A stretch of DNA of 49,960 bases from Gammaproteobacteria bacterium (GCA_031291255.1 JARLJN010000103.1:1-49960), one strand, 5' to 3'. Shown: positions 34,868 to 46,043, counted from the stretch's first letter. The notes: generated from the sequence alone by a model not told the origin. Made by a program: numbers and translations.

Positions 34868-35045
34868 GCAAGATCTTCATATGAGGTTAAAGAATACCTA
34901 TAGTCTAGATGAATATATTTTTTCTAGCAATATATGACTCTATCAAACTCAAAAATTGCTAGGTTTACAATCAATATTTCTCTTGACTGAGGCTATGGTT
35001 CAATGCATATTAAATTTTATTTTATCATTCTAGCCCGGGAGACAT

Positions 35046-35186
35046 ATGCACACATTGGCATTCCTGATGCAAGGGCAACAAGATAGATCAAACAAAATAA
35101 ATCGTTCGGCATCACTTTTAATTACTCAGCTACATCTATTTTATCCTTTTTATTCACAGAACACTGTGTCGTATATTTATGCTTAG
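35046..35186 (+). CDS. Possible 46-residue leader ORF upstream of the ATP-grasp gene
   Basis: ATG 35046 is preceded by GGGAG with 5-base spacing, the best ribosome site in this 311-base intergenic region. The frame (MHTLAFLMQGQQDRSNKINR and on) stays open for 46 codons and its stop overlaps the ATG of the ATP-grasp gene (ATGCTTAG, 8 bases). That gene has no ribosome site of its own, so coupling would make sense. The peptide resembles nothing known. It could be chance. Confidence 0.35.
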   Translation: MHTLAFLMQGQQDRSNKINRSASLLITQLHLFYPFYSQNTVSYIYA

Positions 35187-36636
35187 CTTAGTTGTCGTTA
35201 ACAAACCTAAGGATTGGAATTTACATATTCCTGATGTGGAAGTTGTTTCCTCTAAAGAATATCTCACCAATAGTAAATATTCTGAAATACGAAATGCGAG
35301 AGTTTATAATCTCTGTCAGTCCTATCGTTATCAAGGATTCGGGTATTACGTTTCTTTGTTAGCCGAAGCACGTGGTCATCGCAGCATACCTAACATTACG
35401 ACTATACAAGATTTAAAATCTTCATCTATCATCAGAATTATGTCGGATGAACTTGATCAACTTATCCAACGCAGCTTTTCAAGATTGAAGTCCAGCCATT
35501 TTATTTTAAATATTTATTTTGGCAACAATCCTGTTAAAAATTACGAAAATCTCTGCAAACAACTTTATAATTTATTTCAAGCACCTTTATTACGCGCGCA
35601 TTTTATTTATGAAGATGACAAATGGCAGCTACAAAATATTTTTCCTTTACCTATCAATCAAATTCCTGAACATCATAAAGTACACGTCATCGAATTTGCT
35701 TATGCTTATTTTGCTAAAAAACGTATACGTAGCACACACATATCACGTCCTACATATGATTTAGCTATTCTCGTTAATCCGGATGAAAAGGCGCCGCCTT
35801 CAGACAAAAAAGCAATAAAACATTTTATTGAAGCTGCAGAAGAAGAAGGCCTACGTGCCAAAGTCATTACAAAAAATGACTATAGTCGCATTCCAGAATT
35901 TGATGCTTTGTTTATACGCGAAACCACTGCAGTAAATCATCATACTTATCGATTTGCACGTCGTGCGCTTGCAGAAAATTTAGTGGTAGTCGATGATCCT
36001 GTTTCCATTGTGAAGTGCGCTAACAAAGTTTACATGGCAGAATCTTTAAAAAATGCGAATATCCCAATTCCTAAAACGGTTATTGTTCATCGTGGCAATA
36101 AAGATGAATTAATTGAAACATTAGGTCTTCCCTGTGTATTGAAGCAACCCGATGGATCGTTTTCAAATGGTGTCATTAAAATTCATAACAAAATGTCTCT
36201 CGAAGATGAATTACAACATTTGTTTAATCAATCTGATTTAATCATCGCACAAGAATATGTACCTACCGATTTTGATTGGAGAATCGGTGTCTTAGATAAA
36301 CAACCTATTTACGCTTGCAAATATTATATGGCAAAAGATCATTGGCAAATTTACGACTGGAAGCCTGGCGGTCATAAAAAAGATGGCGCACATGAAACAC
36401 TTCCTATTGAAAAAGCTCCGCCTAATATTGTGAAAATAGCACAACGTGCTGCAAGCCTTATAGGAGATGGTTTTTATGGTGTAGACATTAAACAGTCTGG
36501 AAATAAAATCATGGTCATCGAAATTAATGATAACCCCAGCATTGAGAGCGGTGTAGAAGATTTAATATTAAAAGATGCACTTTATGCAAAAGTGATGAAA
36601 TATTTTTTAAACCGTATAAAACTAAAAAAAGAATAA
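35179..36636 (+). CDS. RimK-like ATP-grasp ligase with RLAN N-terminal domain
   Basis: 485 residues. Residues 1-185 form the RLAN domain ('EVVSSKEYL', 'NARVYNLCQSYRYQGFGYYVSLLAEARGHRSIP'). Residues 205-475 are an ATP-grasp ligase: 'NKVYMAESLKNANIPIPKT', 'LPCVLKQPDGSFSNGV', 'QEYVPTDFDWRIGVLD', and Mg-binding 'GVDIKQSGNKIMVIEINDNPSIESG'. RimK-type enzymes join amino acids (often glutamate) to a protein or small peptide. RLAN-ATP-grasp genes commonly sit with GNAT or peptidase partners; a GNAT lies 2 kb upstream. The substrate is unknown. Confidence 0.9.
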   Translation: MLSLVVVNKPKDWNLHIPDVEVVSSKEYLTNSKYSEIRNARVYNLCQSYRYQGFGYYVSLLAEARGHRSIPNITTIQDLKSSSIIRIMSDELDQLIQRSFSRLKSSHFILNIYFGNNPVKNYENLCKQLYNLFQAPLLRAHFIYEDDKWQLQNIFPLPINQIPEHHKVHVIEFAYAYFAKKRIRSTHISRPTYDLAILVNPDEKAPPSDKKAIKHFIEAAEEEGLRAKVITKNDYSRIPEFDALFIRETTAVNHHTYRFARRALAENLVVVDDPVSIVKCANKVYMAESLKNANIPIPKTVIVHRGNKDELIETLGLPCVLKQPDGSFSNGVIKIHNKMSLEDELQHLFNQSDLIIAQEYVPTDFDWRIGVLDKQPIYACKYYMAKDHWQIYDWKPGGHKKDGAHETLPIEKAPPNIVKIAQRAASLIGDGFYGVDIKQSGNKIMVIEINDNPSIESGVEDLILKDALYAKVMKYFLNRIKLKKE

Positions 36637-37002
36637 GAGCATTCACGTTTTTGTTTACGAATAACGAATCACAGAAAATCAATGAGTTATATTTACCTTA
36701 AGATAAATGCTAGCCGCAGCGAAAAAAAAATAATAATACATTCAAGTAGCTCCATCTAAGTCTTTGATTAATGACACCCCCTCAAACTTGACAGTAAAAT
36801 CCCACAGCGTTATTGTAAATGTAAGCCTTAGTGAACTAGCGACTAAAGCCCCTAGACTCTCTTGATATCTTTAGCAACATTTCGATATTTTTTGTAACAA
36901 CTTAATATTTATTTTTCTATGCAAGGAAAAATAGTATTAAGAAATCGGACGGAAACGAGTGAGTTGATTTTTTTATGTTTTTCTAACCCTAGGAGAAATA
37001 CA

Positions 37003-37254
37003 ATGAAAAATTCACAAGATAAAAACCAGTCGCAACAAGGTCAAAAAACAACAACAGATAAAACACGTGACACAAATCTAAAACAAGGCCATGGTACGAC
37101 AACACAAAATCCTAATCAACAAGGCCAAAGAACCAATTCCAGTTTTGGCCAAAACCAAAACCAAGCTAATAAATCCAGCCAAGGAAGCTACGCTGGAAAA
37201 ACTGGAGGCACCGCTGGTAAAACAGACAGCTGGACAGGGAAAGGCAGCAAATAA
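37003..37254 (+). CDS. Small Q/N/T/G-rich disordered protein
   Basis: 83 residues from ATG 37003, chosen for AGGAGA 7 bases upstream; an in-frame ATG at 36919 has no ribosome site. The composition is extreme: Gln, Asn, Thr, Gly, Lys and Ser make up most of it, with no hydrophobic core (KNQSQQGQKTTTDKT; NPNQQGQRTNSSFGQNQNQ). The C-terminus repeats G-K-T-G/D. It resembles stress-induced small hydrophilic proteins but no family is assigned. A strong terminator follows at once, supporting real expression as a monocistronic RNA. Confidence 0.65.
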   Translation: MKNSQDKNQSQQGQKTTTDKTRDTNLKQGHGTTTQNPNQQGQRTNSSFGQNQNQANKSSQGSYAGKTGGTAGKTDSWTGKGSK

Positions 37255-37276
37255 TAATCTACACCAGCGTTGCACT

Positions 37277-37313
37277 AAAGGGTAAATATTTATATTTACC
37301 CTTTTTTTATTTT
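37277..37313 (+). terminator. Intrinsic terminator after the Q/N-rich gene
   Basis: GGGTAAATA (37280-37288) and TATTTACCC (37293-37301) form a 9-base stem, extended by AAA/TTT pairs, with a 4-base loop and a TTTTTTT tail. Confidence 0.9.
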
Positions 37314-37378
37314 TAACATGAATTACCGCTAACCCAGTGTCTACACACATCTTTTGTTTTGTGCTTTGCTGCTATTCC

Positions 37379-37473
37379 GCAGTGGGCTACACTCTTTTTT
37401 TTTAAACCTCAAACAAGTCAGCAGTTTTGCATAGTTGTTTGAGGTTTAAAAATAAAAGAGTGTAGCCCACTGC
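37379..37473. repeat. Large hairpin 1 of a twin hairpin pair
   Basis: The 38-base left arm (37379-37416, starting GCAGTGGGCTACACTC) pairs with 37435-37473 with a single one-base indel. The 18-base loop GTCAGCAGTTTTGCATAG is the reverse complement, with one mismatch, of the loop of hairpin 2. Both arms contain a T/A run (nine T's, then AAACCTCAAACAA), so it could also terminate transcripts in either direction. Confidence 0.92.
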
Positions 37474-37522
37474 TAAGCCTAAAAGTAATTAGCTTTTTCT
37501 ATACGCTACAAATGTGTGTTAA

Positions 37523-37616
37523 GGAGAATAAGGTTTTCATTTTTTTAAAATCTCCAACAACTATGCAAGACTGCTGACTTGTTGGGGATTTTAAAAAAAT
37601 GAAAACCTTGTTCTCC
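37523..37616. repeat. Large hairpin 2 of the twin hairpin pair
   Basis: The left arm (37523-37560, ending TCTCCAACAA) pairs with 37579-37616 with two mismatches in 38. The loop CTATGCAAGACTGCTGAC matches the reverse complement of the loop of hairpin 1 at 17 of 18 positions. Outer stems of the two hairpins differ in sequence, but both have the order outer arm, T-run, AAA, C-rich patch, CAACAA or AAACAA, loop. It lies about 80 bases beyond the tadA stop. Confidence 0.92.
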
Positions 37617-37694
37617 CGTCTCAGTTATGTTAGTTTCGTAAAAGGCACTCAACCCAACCTACACACTAAGAATCTCTATGTTCTTCAAGTTTTT

Positions 37695-38150
37695 TTATCT
37701 TTTAGCTTTAAAAAAATCTTGCAATAATTTCCCACATTCCTGCGCGAACAATCCACCTTGATATTCAAAATGATGATTGAATTTTTTTGATTCCAGCAAG
37801 TTAAAAGCACTGTCTATTGCGCCTGCCTTAGGATCATAAGCACCAAACACTAAACGCTGTATACGAGCATGTATCATGGCACCTACACACATCACACAAG
37901 GCTCTAATGTGACATATAATGTTGTGTTAACTAAACGATAATTTCCTAAATTTTTTCCACCTTCACGTAGCGCGAGAATTTCAGCGTGAGCAGTTGGATC
38001 AAAATCATAAATAGGAGAATTTAAACCTTCACTGATTATTTCATCATCTTTAACTAACACAGCACCAACGGGGACTTCATTATTTTTTGCAGCAGCTTCT
38101 GCTAACTTAATTGCATGCTGCATCCAATATTGATCACGCTCAGTAAACAT
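37695..38150 (-). CDS. tadA: tRNA-specific adenosine deaminase TadA
   Basis: Converts A34 to inosine in tRNA-Arg(ACG). 151 residues. Zinc and catalytic motifs are intact: HAE at 55-57 and PCVMC (Cys85, Cys88). Other family marks are 'NNEVPVGAVLVKD' and 'GAMIHARIQRLVFGAYDPKAGA'. The ATG follows the guaA stop directly, so it is the last gene of a guaB-guaA-tadA operon. Confidence 0.95.
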   Translation of the reverse strand: MFTERDQYWMQHAIKLAEAAAKNNEVPVGAVLVKDDEIISEGLNSPIYDFDPTAHAEILALREGGKNLGNYRLVNTTLYVTLEPCVMCVGAMIHARIQRLVFGAYDPKAGAIDSAFNLLESKKFNHHFEYQGGLFAQECGKLLQDFFKAKR

Positions 38151-41281
<3,131 letters not shown>

Positions 41282-41308
41282 TCAGCAATTGTGTGAAAAT
41301 TATCTCTC

Positions 41309-43381
41309 TTAAATGCTATTACGCCTTTTGTGAGCCTGGGCCGTAATCTCAGTTTGCGGAGCTACATACGCACCCCCTGAATTAAAAAATGCACCTAATG
41401 AAGGTGTTATTAATCTTGAATTGTGAACAACTTCAGGTTTAATTACGCTACTTGACGATTTGCATTCATCATGGGATGAATAATATCTCAATTTGTGTAT
41501 ACATTTTTTAATTTCAACTTCTAAGCTTTTAATTTTGCTGTGATACCTATGATCGTTTACATAAATATTTTTATTAATTTCACTTGCTTGTTGACAATAT
41601 TTTATCGCTAATCTGTAATTGTTTTCACTTTTAAGTAAACAACGAGCCAAGAGATAACTCGCCTTAGCCAATATAGCTAAGTCCTGCAAGCAAAGGCCTA
41701 TTTTGTCATTATCATAGATGTCAGTTATTTTTTGAAATTGCGTTGCTGCATTTGAAAAGTCTTCTTGATCTATAAACATTAATCCATGCTGCATTATTAC
41801 ATCTGCCTTACGTGGATTTCTAGAAACTTTATTTACAAGATTTTTTCGTTCTTGGTTCTCTGCTTTTAGAAAAATTGTTTCTGTTTTTAATAATTGTTCT
41901 TCTAGTTTTTTATATTCTTTATTTTTTGCATCTAAATTTTTCATACGATTAGCTCGTGCCCGCGATAACGTTGCAAAGCCAATAAATATTTCCATTTTTC
42001 TATCAAAATTATCTGCGTAGTTCGATATCAATAATTGCTTATAGAGAGTTCCAGCAGTTAAAGGATTTTTTTTCATGAGAAAATGTGCTGCCAAATTTTC
42101 TTTGATGTTGTTAATTAGGAGTTGTCTATGTGTGCCTGTGCAAACGCGTAGCAATACTTTTGTCAACCATGACGTCATTTCAACGAAATCATTTTGTTCG
42201 GCTTTTGATTTTTTTACATCTGAGAAATACAATACGCAGTAATGCATTAACAAAGAACTATAAATATTCAATACGGGACGATATTTTTCAATTAATTCTG
42301 AATGACAAATAAGTTTATCTAATTTAATGTTAGAGTGAGATTCAAGATAATGTTGGCAAGATATGAGTGCGGTTTTATAATTATCGGCCAAAAGAAAGAG
42401 TAAAGGAAAAAGAAACCTTACACCTTTTTTTAACTGCAGTTGAGAAAAATAATATTTACCACTTGATAAGCTAGAATGAAAAAATAATAAAGGATCTCGC
42501 TGCTGCCAATTAGATAATTTTCTTAATTGATAAATCTGCGTAGCTAAATACAGTTGACTCTGTTGGCTAGACGAGCAAATAGTATTGATGCGATTAAATG
42601 TATCCCTGAATTCTTCTTCACTTGCAGTTTTTGCGAAAAATTCAACTTCATTATAGTGTACTTTAGGAACTTGATATCGCTTTCCTTTATTGCAAAGATA
42701 CATAATAGCTTCATTAACATCCCCCTGGAAATAAAGTAGATATTGATAAGCTTGATCGCTTTTTATATCCCATAAAAGAAACACTGCGCATTCTTCTAAT
42801 ACGTATTGAATGCTTGCTAATTCGATTTCTTTTGCTTGCTCCTTAGATACATTCTTTTTTGCGAAATGTTTTTTAATTGTATTTTTAATCGTCGCTCTAA
42901 AGTTAAGATCATTTAAATATAAATTGTTAACAATTGATAATTTAGATTGATATGAATTGTCATTTATATAGTTATCCCAGAATGTTATTTTAAATAAGCA
43001 TCGATCAACATAAAAAGACATTTCATTTTTAAAATTTTTAAACGACGCAGGTAACGATGAATAATGCAAATTAAAAACTGCTGAAACCCATTTATCTCTA
43101 ACGCGTTTAATATTTTCTTTTATATCTTCAAAATTCTTTCCGTAGTACAAATGTCTTTGCAACGTATCTGTTATAATAATCTCACATTCTGTGAAATGAG
43201 CAGCCACTAGATTTAACGCAAGATTTGCTTTTTCTTTGCTGTGAGTATCAGGCCCTTCTTTTCCCAGACTGATAGGCAATAAACATTTTGTAAAGTTACC
43301 CGTGCTTTTTTGATTTTCTTCTAGCGTTGATACTTGAATACCATCGTATAGTACAAATGCTATTTTTGGTCTAGTCCTCAT
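41309..43381 (-). CDS. Probable tRNA-dependent cyclodipeptide synthase fused to a helical-repeat region
   Basis: 690 residues. Residues 1-235 match the cyclodipeptide synthase (CDPS) family, which uses two aminoacyl-tRNAs to make a cyclic dipeptide. Seen: the nucleophile motif CLLPISLGKEGPD with Ser38, 'ECEIIITDTLQRHLYYG' (the D-x-x-x-R strand and helix), 'NIKRVRDKWVS', and 'IQYVLEECAVFL' with Tyr193 and Glu197 in the Y-x-x-x-E spacing of AlbC Tyr178/Glu182. Ordinary CDPSs are 220-290 residues; the extra 450 residues here are helical and TPR-like in places ('FSNAATQFQKITDIYDND', 'YRLAIKYCQQASEINKNIY'). It starts 1 base after the LuxR-type gene and is surely cotranscribed. Product and role are unknown. 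Confidence 0.72.
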   Translation of the reverse strand: MRTRPKIAFVLYDGIQVSTLEENQKSTGNFTKCLLPISLGKEGPDTHSKEKANLALNLVAAHFTECEIIITDTLQRHLYYGKNFEDIKENIKRVRDKWVSAVFNLHYSSLPASFKNFKNEMSFYVDRCLFKITFWDNYINDNSYQSKLSIVNNLYLNDLNFRATIKNTIKKHFAKKNVSKEQAKEIELASIQYVLEECAVFLLWDIKSDQAYQYLLYFQGDVNEAIMYLCNKGKRYQVPKVHYNEVEFFAKTASEEEFRDTFNRINTICSSSQQSQLYLATQIYQLRKLSNWQQRDPLLFFHSSLSSGKYYFSQLQLKKGVRFLFPLLFLLADNYKTALISCQHYLESHSNIKLDKLICHSELIEKYRPVLNIYSSLLMHYCVLYFSDVKKSKAEQNDFVEMTSWLTKVLLRVCTGTHRQLLINNIKENLAAHFLMKKNPLTAGTLYKQLLISNYADNFDRKMEIFIGFATLSRARANRMKNLDAKNKEYKKLEEQLLKTETIFLKAENQERKNLVNKVSRNPRKADVIMQHGLMFIDQEDFSNAATQFQKITDIYDNDKIGLCLQDLAILAKASYLLARCLLKSENNYRLAIKYCQQASEINKNIYVNDHRYHSKIKSLEVEIKKCIHKLRYYSSHDECKSSSSVIKPEVVHNSRLITPSLGAFFNSGGAYVAPQTEITAQAHKRRNSI

Positions 43382-43382
43382 G

Positions 43383-44123
43383 TTACACCCCGTAACCTGA
43401 TCGCAGTGCGATACTAATAACTTGCGATGTTCTGTTACAATTTAATTTTGATTTAATACTTTCAATATGACTTTCAACAGTTCTTATTGATATAAAAAGT
43501 TTTTTTGCAATATCTTTTATAGCATCACCCAGAACGAGATAAGATAAAACCTGATCTTCTCTTTTTGTTATTTCTTTATCCGCATTGAAATTAAATTTAT
43601 TAGCTGAGTTAAGTAATACATTTGATAGATTTCCAAAATGATTAATCAGTGCCATGCTTTGATTTGAGAAAGTATCTTGCAGTTTAAATGAAATACCGAA
43701 CAAGCCTGCTAGGTCACCCTGTTTTTTAAACAACGGGATTTTTATTGATAAGTAAGTGTTTTCGGGTGCAAACAAAGCGCCTGAGTTCTCAATAATGCAA
43801 CTGCCCGTCTTGTTTCCTACGACTAGCTGATCATTCTGATGGATTACATCAGCCACTTTTTTTTCAGAAATATCAAAAATAGTCGCGCCGCAGTATTCAT
43901 GTCGTGAACTCAAGCCTGTACTTTCTGCCGTATAGTCATTACATCCTAAATGTACACCTTCACAATTCTTCCAATACACATTAGCAGGAATATTCAAAAA
44001 ACTATCAATATTGATATGATAATCAGGCTGTGATTTCACATGAATATGAGAGGCATTCCGAGATACTTTGTTACTTATTTTCAATGGAATAGTCATTTTG
44101 TATATACTGGCATTATCGAGCAT
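43383..44123 (-). CDS. PAS-LuxR-type transcriptional regulator
   Basis: 246 residues. The N-terminal 40-150 region looks like a PAS sensor ('FLNIPANVYWKNCEGVHLGCND', 'TYLSIKIPLFKKQGDLAGLFGISF'). The C-terminal 60 residues are a LuxR/GerE helix-turn-helix: 'ITKREDQVLSYLVLGDAIKDIAKKLFISIRTVESHIESIKSKLNC', where T-x-R-E and the R-T-V-E-S-H-I recognition helix are diagnostic. It probably controls its own operon, including the cyclodipeptide synthase gene 1 base downstream. A clear promoter lies upstream. The start may also be codon 10. The ligand is unknown; the gene product of its partner is an obvious candidate. Confidence 0.85.
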   Translation of the reverse strand: MLDNASIYKMTIPLKISNKVSRNASHIHVKSQPDYHINIDSFLNIPANVYWKNCEGVHLGCNDYTAESTGLSSRHEYCGATIFDISEKKVADVIHQNDQLVVGNKTGSCIIENSGALFAPENTYLSIKIPLFKKQGDLAGLFGISFKLQDTFSNQSMALINHFGNLSNVLLNSANKFNFNADKEITKREDQVLSYLVLGDAIKDIAKKLFISIRTVESHIESIKSKLNCNRTSQVISIALRSGYGV

Positions 44124-44153
44124 GCTTTTATCTTGCTGAGCAGAGGTGTGTAA

Positions 44154-44181
44154 ATTATATACTTAATGTAAGGAAATGCAA
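44154..44181 (-). promoter_or_regulatory. Promoter of the LuxR-cyclodipeptide synthase operon
   Basis: On the minus strand TTGCAT (44176-44181) and TATAAT (44154-44159) are 16 bases apart. The expected transcript start is about 25 bases before the ATG of the regulator. It lies in the divergent region shared with xseA. Confidence 0.6.
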
Positions 44182-44274
44182 GAAATTAGTCTCGCATAGC
44201 CCCGTAGGGTGGCACGGCAAACACTCTACGAAAATCATCGCACCCCCAAAAAAGAAGCAGTATACTCCTACTCT

Positions 44275-45627
44275 ATGACTCCCATAGACATCAGCCAATC
44301 AGAAGAAATCTTTACCGTCACTCGCCTCAATCGCGAAGTTCGTTTTATTCTTGAAAGTAACTTTCCATTACTTTGGATAGAAGGTGAGATCTCTAATTTC
44401 GCAGCACCCAATTCAGGTCATTGGCACTTCTCTCTAAAAGATGCGCAAGCTCAAGTGCGCTGCGCCATGTTCAAGCCACACAACAGAAAATTAAATTTCA
44501 CGCCTAAAGATGGCATGCACGTTATGTTAAAGGCGCGCATCAGCTTGTATGAAGGACGAGGTGATTTTCAATTACTCGCAGAACATATGGAGGAAGTAGG
44601 TGAAGGAAAACTACAACTTGCATTTGAAGCACTCAAGAAACGCTTAAGTGCAGCCGGATTATTTGATGATAAACACAAAAAAGCATTACCTGCCTTACCC
44701 AAACAAATTGGTGTTATCACTTCGTCAACCGGCGCTGCCATACGCGATATTTTAAGTGTGTTAAAACGTAGATTTCCTAGCATCCCAGTGGTGATATACC
44801 CAACCTTAGTTCAAGGCAGCGCTGCAGCAGCAAACATAGTCAGCGCCATTCAATTAGCTAACCAGCACGCAGTTTGTGACGTATTAATTTTATCTCGCGG
44901 CGGTGGATCACTAGAAGATCTGTGGCCTTTCAATGAAGAGATCGTTGCGCAGGCTATTTTTCAAAGTACTTTACCTATCATTAGCGGCATAGGGCATGAA
45001 GTTGATTTTACAATTTCCGATTTCGTTGCTGATCAACGCGCCCCTACTCCATCTGCTGCTGCAGAACTTTGTACGCCTGATAGTTCAGATTTACTCGACG
45101 CTCTTCAACAAAAACAACAGCGTCTTATTCATCACATCAAAGAAAAAATTCGACAAGCACAAGTACATTTAACTTGGACTAATAAACAGTTACAACAGCA
45201 GCATCCCAAGCGACAACTCTCAGAACAGAGCCAACGTTTAGATTTGTGCGAAGCAGCATTGATACGATTGCAAAATAAATTATTACAACAACATCAAGTG
45301 AATTTAAAAAATTCACATTTAAAATTATTAGCTCTCACGCCCACACATAAAATTCATGCGTCAAAAAATCAATTACTTTTTCAAACTCAAACATTAGAAA
45401 CATTAATGATGCATGCCCTCAATCAAACGCAACAACAACTCAGCAATTCTGCCGGAAAACTCGATACATTAAGCCCACTAGCAACATTACAACGTGGTTA
45501 CGCTATTGCAACAAAAAATAAAAAAGTATTACGTCATGTAAAAGATGTGAGTATGGGTGATGAAATATCATTGCGTTTAACGGAAGGTCAAGTGGAGTGC
45601 ATGGTAACTGATTGTAGCCCGGATTGA
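44275..45627 (+). CDS. xseA: Exodeoxyribonuclease VII large subunit
   Basis: Bidirectional ssDNA exonuclease subunit that acts with XseB. 450 residues from ATG 44275, which puts 'IFTVTRLNREVRFILE' at the N-terminus as in E. coli; an upstream in-frame GTG (44209) adds 22 unrelated residues. OB-fold N-terminus with 'LWIEGEISNFAAPNSGHWHFSLKD'; catalytic region with 'GVITSSTGAAIRDILSVLKRRFP', 'LILSRGGGSLEDLWPFNEE' and 'GIGHEVDFTISDFVADQRAPTPSAAAE'; then a long coiled coil and 'LATLQRGYAIAT'. The last four residues (CSPD) and the TGA come from a repeat arm at 45613. xseB is not nearby. Confidence 0.96.
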   Translation: MTPIDISQSEEIFTVTRLNREVRFILESNFPLLWIEGEISNFAAPNSGHWHFSLKDAQAQVRCAMFKPHNRKLNFTPKDGMHVMLKARISLYEGRGDFQLLAEHMEEVGEGKLQLAFEALKKRLSAAGLFDDKHKKALPALPKQIGVITSSTGAAIRDILSVLKRRFPSIPVVIYPTLVQGSAAAANIVSAIQLANQHAVCDVLILSRGGGSLEDLWPFNEEIVAQAIFQSTLPIISGIGHEVDFTISDFVADQRAPTPSAAAELCTPDSSDLLDALQQKQQRLIHHIKEKIRQAQVHLTWTNKQLQQQHPKRQLSEQSQRLDLCEAALIRLQNKLLQQHQVNLKNSHLKLLALTPTHKIHASKNQLLFQTQTLETLMMHALNQTQQQLSNSAGKLDTLSPLATLQRGYAIATKNKKVLRHVKDVSMGDEISLRLTEGQVECMVTDCSPD

Positions 45628-45645
45628 GCATAGCGAAAATCCGGG
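45613..45645. repeat. Single arm of the GTAGCCCGGATTGAGC repeat at the xseA stop
   Basis: TGTAGCCCGGATTGAGC (45613-45629), then GCGAAAATCCGGG, matches the arm at 16924-16954 with a small central change. It forms its own short hairpin (CCCGGATT/AATCCGGG). The xseA frame enters it exactly at codon 447 and ends at the TGA inside it. Confidence 0.85.
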
Positions 45646-45695
45646 AATTGGAATTCCCCTTCACTCAAGCACCAGCCGAGAGAAGGGAGATTAAA

Positions 45696-46043
45696 TTACC
45701 TACGCATTGCTGGTTTTGCTTCTTGCTCAGCTTCTGCAGCGTGTTGTGATTTGAGAAACATTATTTCTGCTCTTCTTTCTTCAAGAGTATCTTCTACACA
45801 AACAGACGTTTCTACCACAGCGCCAGGGCCTTTAATGTTAGGACTTGAAATTTCGTGACTATCCACCTCTTCTAGCTCAACGCCAGGACCTTTAACAAAT
45901 GCATGTGTAACCGCTTCTGCTTTTTTAGCAGTATACGTAATACCCATACTTAAAGGTTGAGCTGCTTGAGCGCGAGTAGAAAAAGTTCGCGCAGAAGCTA
46001 AAGCTAAGGGTTTATTTAACGAATTTAAAAAACGAGCCAACAT
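45696..46043 (-). CDS. Small protein with a mitochondrial-presequence-like N-terminus
   Basis: 115 residues, no known family. A strong ribosome site (AAGGAGAT) precedes the ATG. Residues 1-30 (MLARFLNSLNKPLALASARTF, then STRAQAAQP) are rich in Arg, Ser, Ala and Leu, lack acidic residues, can form an amphipathic helix, and hold R-T-F-S-T-R, much like a eukaryotic mitochondrial targeting peptide with its cleavage site. They are not a bacterial signal peptide. Residues 50-80 contain two K-G-P-G-[VA] repeats. The C-terminus is charged and helical (EERRAEIMFLKSQHAAEAEQE), as in type IV effectors. Delivery to host mitochondria is a hypothesis. Confidence 0.6.
   Translation of the reverse strand: MLARFLNSLNKPLALASARTFSTRAQAAQPLSMGITYTAKKAEAVTHAFVKGPGVELEEVDSHEISSPNIKGPGAVVETSVCVEDTLEERRAEIMFLKSQHAAEAEQEAKPAMRR

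Noticed and set aside
36637..37002. Possible gene between the ATP-grasp gene and the Q/N-rich gene
   Set aside because: About 365 bases of AT-rich sequence with stops in all frames; no hairpin or promoter could be supported beyond the ribosome site of the next gene.
37379..37616. Twin hairpins as integron attC sites
   Set aside because: No GTTRRRY/RYYYAAC core pair at the ends, no L/R box bulge pattern, and no integrase or cassette genes nearby.
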